Part shown: one piece after another, positions 60,741-64,000 of the stretch
Position numbering within the stretch: the first letter of the stretch is position 1
How the letters are laid out: each line of letters opens with the position of its first letter
NCBI RefSeq assembly: GCF_030848565.1
Contig: NZ_JAVDDV010000004.1
Location: 244,298-308,297 of the forward strand
Source: Natronolimnohabitans sp. A-GB9
Lineage (GTDB): Archaea; Halobacteriota; Halobacteria; Halobacteriales; Natrialbaceae
Direction: 5' to 3'
Length of the DNA: 64,000 nt
Made by a program: the position numbers and the translations under genes
Notes under the pieces: generated by a model
Told to the model about the DNA's origin: nothing
The model's database searches: none
What the model saw: only the letters and a program-made list of their open reading frames with translations

Positions 60741-62222
60741 ATGGTCGTTGGAGATGTCACCACTGGTACGGACGTGCTGATTATCGGCGCCGGGCCCGGA
60801 GGCTACGTGGCCGCGATCCGCGCTGGACAACTCGATCTGGACGTTACGCTCGTTGAGCGAGACGCTTACGGCGGCACTTGCCTGAACTACGGCTGTATCC
60901 CCTCGAAGGCGCTGATCACCGCGACGAACGTCGCTCACGAGGCCCGCCACGCCGAAGCGATGGGGATCCACGCCGATCCCGCGATCGACCTCTCGGGGAT
61001 GGTCGACTGGAAGGACGGCGTCGTCGACCAACTCACGAGCGGCGTCGAGAAACTCTGCAAAGCGAATCAGGTGAACTTACTCGAAGGGACGGCCACGTTC
61101 GTCGACGAGAACACCGCCCGCATCGCTCACGGCGGCGAAGGCCAGGGCTCGGAGACACTCGAGTTCGAACACGCCATCGTCGCGACTGGCTCGCGTCCGA
61201 TCGAGATCCCCGGGTTCGATTTCGACGACGAACCGGTGTTGGACTCGAAACAGGCGCTGTCTCTCGAGTCGGTCCCCGACTCGCTGGTCGTCGTCGGCGC
61301 CGGCTACATCGGGATGGAGTTGGCAAGCGTCTTCGCCAAGCTGGGCACCGACGTCACCGTCCTCGAGATGCTCGACTCGATTCTCCCGGGGTACGACGAC
61401 GACCTCAAACGTCCGGTCAAACAGCGCGCGAACGATCTCGGGATCGAGTTCGAGTTCGGCTACACGGCTGCCGAGTGGGACGAACGCGACGACGGGGGGG
61501 TCACGGTCGTCGCCGATCCGGCAGACGAAGCTGCGGCCGATGGCGGTACAACAGCAAGCGATGCTGGTGCCAGCGAAGCGGGTGACTCTCTCGAACTCGA
61601 CGCCGAGAAGGTCCTCGTTGCCGTCGGCCGCGAACCCGTCTCGGAGACGCTCGACCTCGAGGCGGCTGGCGTCGAGACCGACGAGGCGGGATTCATCGGA
61701 ACCGATTCGCGTGCGCGCACGAACGTCGAACACATCTTCGCCGTCGGTGACGTCGCCGGCGAACCCATGCTCGCCCACAAGGCCAGCGCCGAGGGACAGG
61801 TCGCCGCCGAGGTAATCGCCGGCGAGCCCGCGGCGATCGACTACCAGGCGATGCCTGCTGTCGTCTTCACCGACCCCGAAATCGCGACCGTCGGAATGAG
61901 CGAGACTGAGGCCGAGGAGGCCGGCTTCGACACCGTCGTCGGCGAATTCCCACTGCGGGCCAGTGGTCGCGCGCTGACGATGGACGAGTCTGACGGCTTC
62001 GTCAAGATCGTCGCCGAGGCCGACGATGGCTACGTTCTCGGCGCCAGTATCGTTGCCCCCGAGGCCTCGGAACTGATCGCCGAACTCGGCCTCGCGATCG
62101 AACTGGGCGCGACGATCGAAGACGTCGCGTCGACGGTCCACGCCCACCCGACGCTCTCCGAATCGGTTATGGAAGCCGCCGAGAACGCTCTCGGACACGC
62201 GATCCACACGCTCAACCGCTGA
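60741..62222 (+). CDS. lpdA: Dihydrolipoamide dehydrogenase (E3)
   Basis: Flavoprotein disulfide reductase that reoxidises dihydrolipoamide with NAD+. The 493-residue protein has the FAD-binding GAGPGGYVAAIRAGQ near 14-28, the redox-active disulfide GTCLNYGCIPSKALI near 46-60 (the CxxxxC pair), the NAD-binding VVGAGYIGMELASVFAKLG near 178-196 and the C-terminal HAHPTLSESVMEA with catalytic His. A short Ala/Gly/Ser/Asp insertion near 254-278 is not in bacterial homologues and is probably a surface loop. It ends the E1-E2-E3 set; its TGA opens a family A repeat. Confidence 0.95.
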   Translation: MVVGDVTTGTDVLIIGAGPGGYVAAIRAGQLDLDVTLVERDAYGGTCLNYGCIPSKALITATNVAHEARHAEAMGIHADPAIDLSGMVDWKDGVVDQLTSGVEKLCKANQVNLLEGTATFVDENTARIAHGGEGQGSETLEFEHAIVATGSRPIEIPGFDFDDEPVLDSKQALSLESVPDSLVVVGAGYIGMELASVFAKLGTDVTVLEMLDSILPGYDDDLKRPVKQRANDLGIEFEFGYTAAEWDERDDGGVTVVADPADEAAADGGTTASDAGASEAGDSLELDAEKVLVAVGREPVSETLDLEAAGVETDEAGFIGTDSRARTNVEHIFAVGDVAGEPMLAHKASAEGQVAAEVIAGEPAAIDYQAMPAVVFTDPEIATVGMSETEAEEAGFDTVVGEFPLRASGRALTMDESDGFVKIVAEADDGYVLGASIVAPEASELIAELGLAIELGATIEDVASTVHAHPTLSESVMEAAENALGHAIHTLNR

Positions 62223-62304
62223 TACGGACTGCTGTACCGATCTCCCGCCGATCGCCAGGACGGGGTCGGCGATCGGCGGTAATTGACGACAGGAGACCGT
62301 ATGA
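62220..62304. repeat. Family A palindromic repeat, copy 8
   Basis: TGATACGGACTGCTGTACCG to GACAGGAGACCGTATGA with the near-perfect core hairpin CCGCCGATCGCC ... GGCGATCGGCGG. The initial TGA is the stop of lpdA. Confidence 0.9.
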
Positions 62305-62394
62305 GGATATCGGAAGGGAAAACGCTGAGCGCCACGACTTTCGTTCGATGACTCGAGGCGAGCGAGACTGATTCGTGATTGGGACCCCGTTGGT

Positions 62395-62503
62395 TATACT
62401 GTCGGACAACACGACTCATGGGCCGATCACACGCGACCGACCGTCGTCCGGCGACGAACCGCCCGACGGATCGGACGGCTACTGACTTTGATCGGACAGT
62501 ATT
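62395..62503. repeat. Family B palindromic repeat, copy 8 (divergent core)
   Basis: TATACTGTCGGACAACACGACT to TTTGATCGGACAGTATT; the core has CCGATC ... GATCGG and GTCGTCCGGCGAC pieces rather than the standard GCGGCCGTC hairpin. Its right end meets the TAA stop of the minus-strand gene at 62502. Confidence 0.85.
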
Positions 62504-62798
62504 ACTGAACGTACAGCGAATACGCGATCACGAGAAAGCCGGCTAGCACGAGTAGACTCTCGAGCAAGACCCCGGTCGCCAACCTCACACCGAGCAACTC
62601 GTAGAGCAACCCTGCGAGAAACAGTCCGAGCGTCACGAGTCCGAATCCGAGCGCGAGCAGCCCGAGTGCACGCTGTCGCGTCCGTCGGTAGGCCTTGAAC
62701 GCGAAGTACGTGATCACTCCCCCAACGACGAGAACGAGCGTTTTCACGACCGCGAGCGCGAGTGCGATTTCGATCGTACCGGTATGATGGGGGCTCAT
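62502..62798 (-). CDS. Haloarchaeal membrane protein (98 aa), paired with an HTH gene
   Basis: A 98-residue protein with three predicted helices (about 10-30, 45-63, 73-95) and little else: MSPHHTGTIEIALALAVVKT, a short basic loop YRRTRQRALG near 42-51, then GFGLVTLGLFLAGLLYELLG. It is a DUF7521-type haloarchaeal membrane protein by general look. Its ATG overlaps the stop of the HTH gene by four bases, so the pair is one operon. Such pairs of ArsR-like regulator plus small membrane protein are common in haloarchaea; function unknown. Confidence 0.75.
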   Translation of the reverse strand: MSPHHTGTIEIALALAVVKTLVLVVGGVITYFAFKAYRRTRQRALGLLALGFGLVTLGLFLAGLLYELLGVRLATGVLLESLLVLAGFLVIAYSLYVQ

Positions 62799-63172
62799 GT
62801 CTCCTTTCGCACCTCTGACCACAGTTCCGCGAGCCGTTCGTCTGCCGTCCGGGCTGGCCGTTCGATCTGGACTGCCAATGTCCGATCCTCGTCTAACGTG
62901 AGCGTAATCTCGTCGAATGCGACGGCGTACTTGCTCGCATGGTGCCCGTCCTGTCGAATCTCGGTCGACTCCTCGAGCAACGTCGAATCAGTCAACAGTT
63001 CCAGTTTCCGATACAACGTCGATTGCGGGATTTCACACTCTTTTGTCAGCTCAGAGGCCGTCATGGGTTCCTCGAGATTCCGGATAATCTCTCGGCAGTC
63101 GGGGTCATCGAGCGCAGAGCAAATCTCCTCTGCTGACGGCGACGACTCCGAAGCGATCGGGTCCCGGACCAT
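62795..63172 (-). CDS. ArsR-like winged helix-turn-helix regulator
   Basis: A 125-residue transcription regulator. SPSAEEICSALDDPDCREIIRNLEEPMTASELTKEC is the first winged-helix part, in which IPQSTLYRKLELLTDSTLLEE near 48-68 is the recognition helix and wing. This matches the HTH_20/ArsR-like group of haloarchaeal regulators. The N-terminal Ser/Glu leader and C-terminal extension (VQIERPARTADERLAELWSEV) may dimerise. Target is not clear; it is followed by its membrane partner with an ATGA overlap, so regulation of its own operon is likely. Confidence 0.85.
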   Translation of the reverse strand: MVRDPIASESSPSAEEICSALDDPDCREIIRNLEEPMTASELTKECEIPQSTLYRKLELLTDSTLLEESTEIRQDGHHASKYAVAFDEITLTLDEDRTLAVQIERPARTADERLAELWSEVRKET

Positions 63173-63600
63173 TCGTATAGTCGTTACGACGCACGTGGTT
63201 TATCGGCATCGATGCGTAGGCTGGGATCCGCCCGCTGACAGTCGCAGAACCGAATCTGTTCGGTCCGAACGCGACAGGTCGTAGAACGATCGTGGTGGAA
63301 CGCGCCCACACGAAGCTTTCTTGCGCGTGCGCACTCGAGTACGACCCACGCGGGTCTCATTCGGTCCGACCGCGTCTGCGAGGACGGGATGACTGGCCGA
63401 CCTCCGCCCGCGTGATATTCTGTCCAGGAACTCGTCTCGATCAGTTGGCCGCTCAGGACCGTTTGTATTGTCGGACAACGATATCACGCTCCCGGTCGCA
63501 TGTCAACAGCTGCTTCGACGATAGATTTATCCCTGTTCTCCTACCGACAGATGGGAGAAAACTGTCCACTGGTATCGGGTTACGAGGAGGGATTGATCCG
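63173..63600. other. Gene-free stretch before the promoter array
   Basis: No frame here has the acidic composition or motifs of a haloarchaeal protein. A family B left-end-like piece (GTATTGTCGGACAACGAT) lies at 63464-63481 without a partner. The rest shows nothing I can name. Confidence 0.5.
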
Positions 63601-63605
63601 ACGTC

Positions 63606-63614
63606 CTTATATGT
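63606..63614 (+). promoter_or_regulatory. rRNA-type promoter element P1
   Basis: CTTATATGT in the context TCCGACGTCCTTATATGTTCA. About 27 bases later comes the TTCGATACTAATGCGAACGA block, which resembles the segment after P2 and P3. Confidence 0.6.
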
Positions 63615-63804
63615 TCACCCCCACTTCGATACTAATGCGAACGACGTGGCGCAGGCCGCCACGTCCCCTCCGGCCGTGTCCCGGCACGGAGGCAGGCACT
63701 CATCCACCCCGTACTTCCGATCGGACTGCTCCGATCGTCTGCATATACGGGCATCGTCGCGGTTTGTCCGCGCTCACCGTCTCTAGTTGCGGTGAGCCGA
63801 TGCC

Positions 63805-63813
63805 CTTATATGT
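63805..63813 (+). promoter_or_regulatory. rRNA-type promoter element P2
   Basis: CTTATATGT in the context GCCGATGCCCTTATATGTGG, with TTCGGATTTGTTCG downstream. The CGATGCCCTTA context resembles published haloarchaeal rRNA promoters as I remember them. Confidence 0.6.
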
Positions 63814-63884
63814 GGCTGGCCGTTCGGATTTGTTCGTAACTGCCTCGCCGGATGTGGTTTCCGGCGCCGTTACGATCCGACGGC

Positions 63885-63893
63885 CTTATATGT
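63885..63893 (+). promoter_or_regulatory. rRNA-type promoter element P3 (and possible P4 at the window end)
   Basis: CTTATATGT in the context TCCGACGGCCTTATATGTGTA, with CTCGGATGGATTGC downstream. At 63979-63995 GAAGGGGTTAAGTACCCG is a weaker, related element that could be a fourth promoter. The genes served would lie beyond 64000. Confidence 0.6.
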
Positions 63894-64000
63894 GTACGGG
63901 GCCTCGGATGGATTGCAAAGAAGATGTGATCGACGGGACGTTCAACTCGTTCCGTCATCTCGGATCACTCGAGTTCCGAAGGGGTTAAGTACCCGTCGGA

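Overview
The window is a stretch of haloarchaeal chromosome, most likely from a member of the Natrialbales (Natrinema/Haloterrigena type). The evidence is high GC with very frequent CTCGAG, strongly acidic proteins, short TATA-type promoters with leaderless or nearly leaderless starts, and marker families: an MC1 chromosomal protein, a CetZ/tubulin-like GTPase, a fused EndA splicing endonuclease, an Orc1/Cdc6 protein, Tat-type lipoprotein signals, and bacterial-type LigA and UvrBC. No plasmid or virus hallmarks are seen. The assignment rests on gene content only.

Layout. 0-18 kb: ligA, a Get3/ArsA ATPase, an ABC-2 exporter pair, uvrC, an Asp/Glu/Asn-repeat lipoprotein, an eIF1/SUI1 protein, two related GNAT acetyltransferases around a tiny zinc protein, a PQQ-propeller lipoprotein, uvrB, a DUF4397 protein and small haloarchaeal proteins. 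18.5-22.2 kb: a foreign-looking 3.73-kb segment (phosphate permease plus TrkA/RCK channel protein) with terminal inverted repeats and an 11-bp target duplication, inserted into a dispersed repeat beside a broken DUF2267 gene. 22.9-34.5 kb: lipoproteins, a saccharopine-dehydrogenase-like oxidoreductase, Orc1/Cdc6, an MFS carrier, a MutS2-like ATPase, a glutamine amidotransferase, an amidase and MC1. 34.7-37 kb: an AbrB-like protein and a two-gene operon behind paired TTTAGG-N4-CCTAAA operators. 37-48.9 kb: translation and RNA genes (pheS-pheT with a Phe-rich leader, trpS, endA), a CetZ-like protein, a second PQQ protein and a NucS-N-domain/zinc-finger protein. 48.9-63.2 kb: thioredoxin-like lipoprotein, DJ-1, HAD, a Ski2-type helicase, a PH-domain protein, then lipA and the complete 2-oxoacid dehydrogenase set (E1a, E1b, E2, E3), and an HTH/membrane pair. 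63.2-64 kb: no gene, but a series of near-identical promoters that look like the upstream region of an rRNA operon lying just outside the window.

Two families of palindromic repeats (A about 85 bp, B about 112 bp) punctuate the window. In 13 genes the stop codon (TGA or TAA) directly abuts or shares its last base with the repeat end, so the repeats mark 3' ends of genes. The other main observations are a candidate Phe-codon attenuator upstream of pheST, the transposon-like cargo island, and the metal-box-like operators at 35.3 kb.
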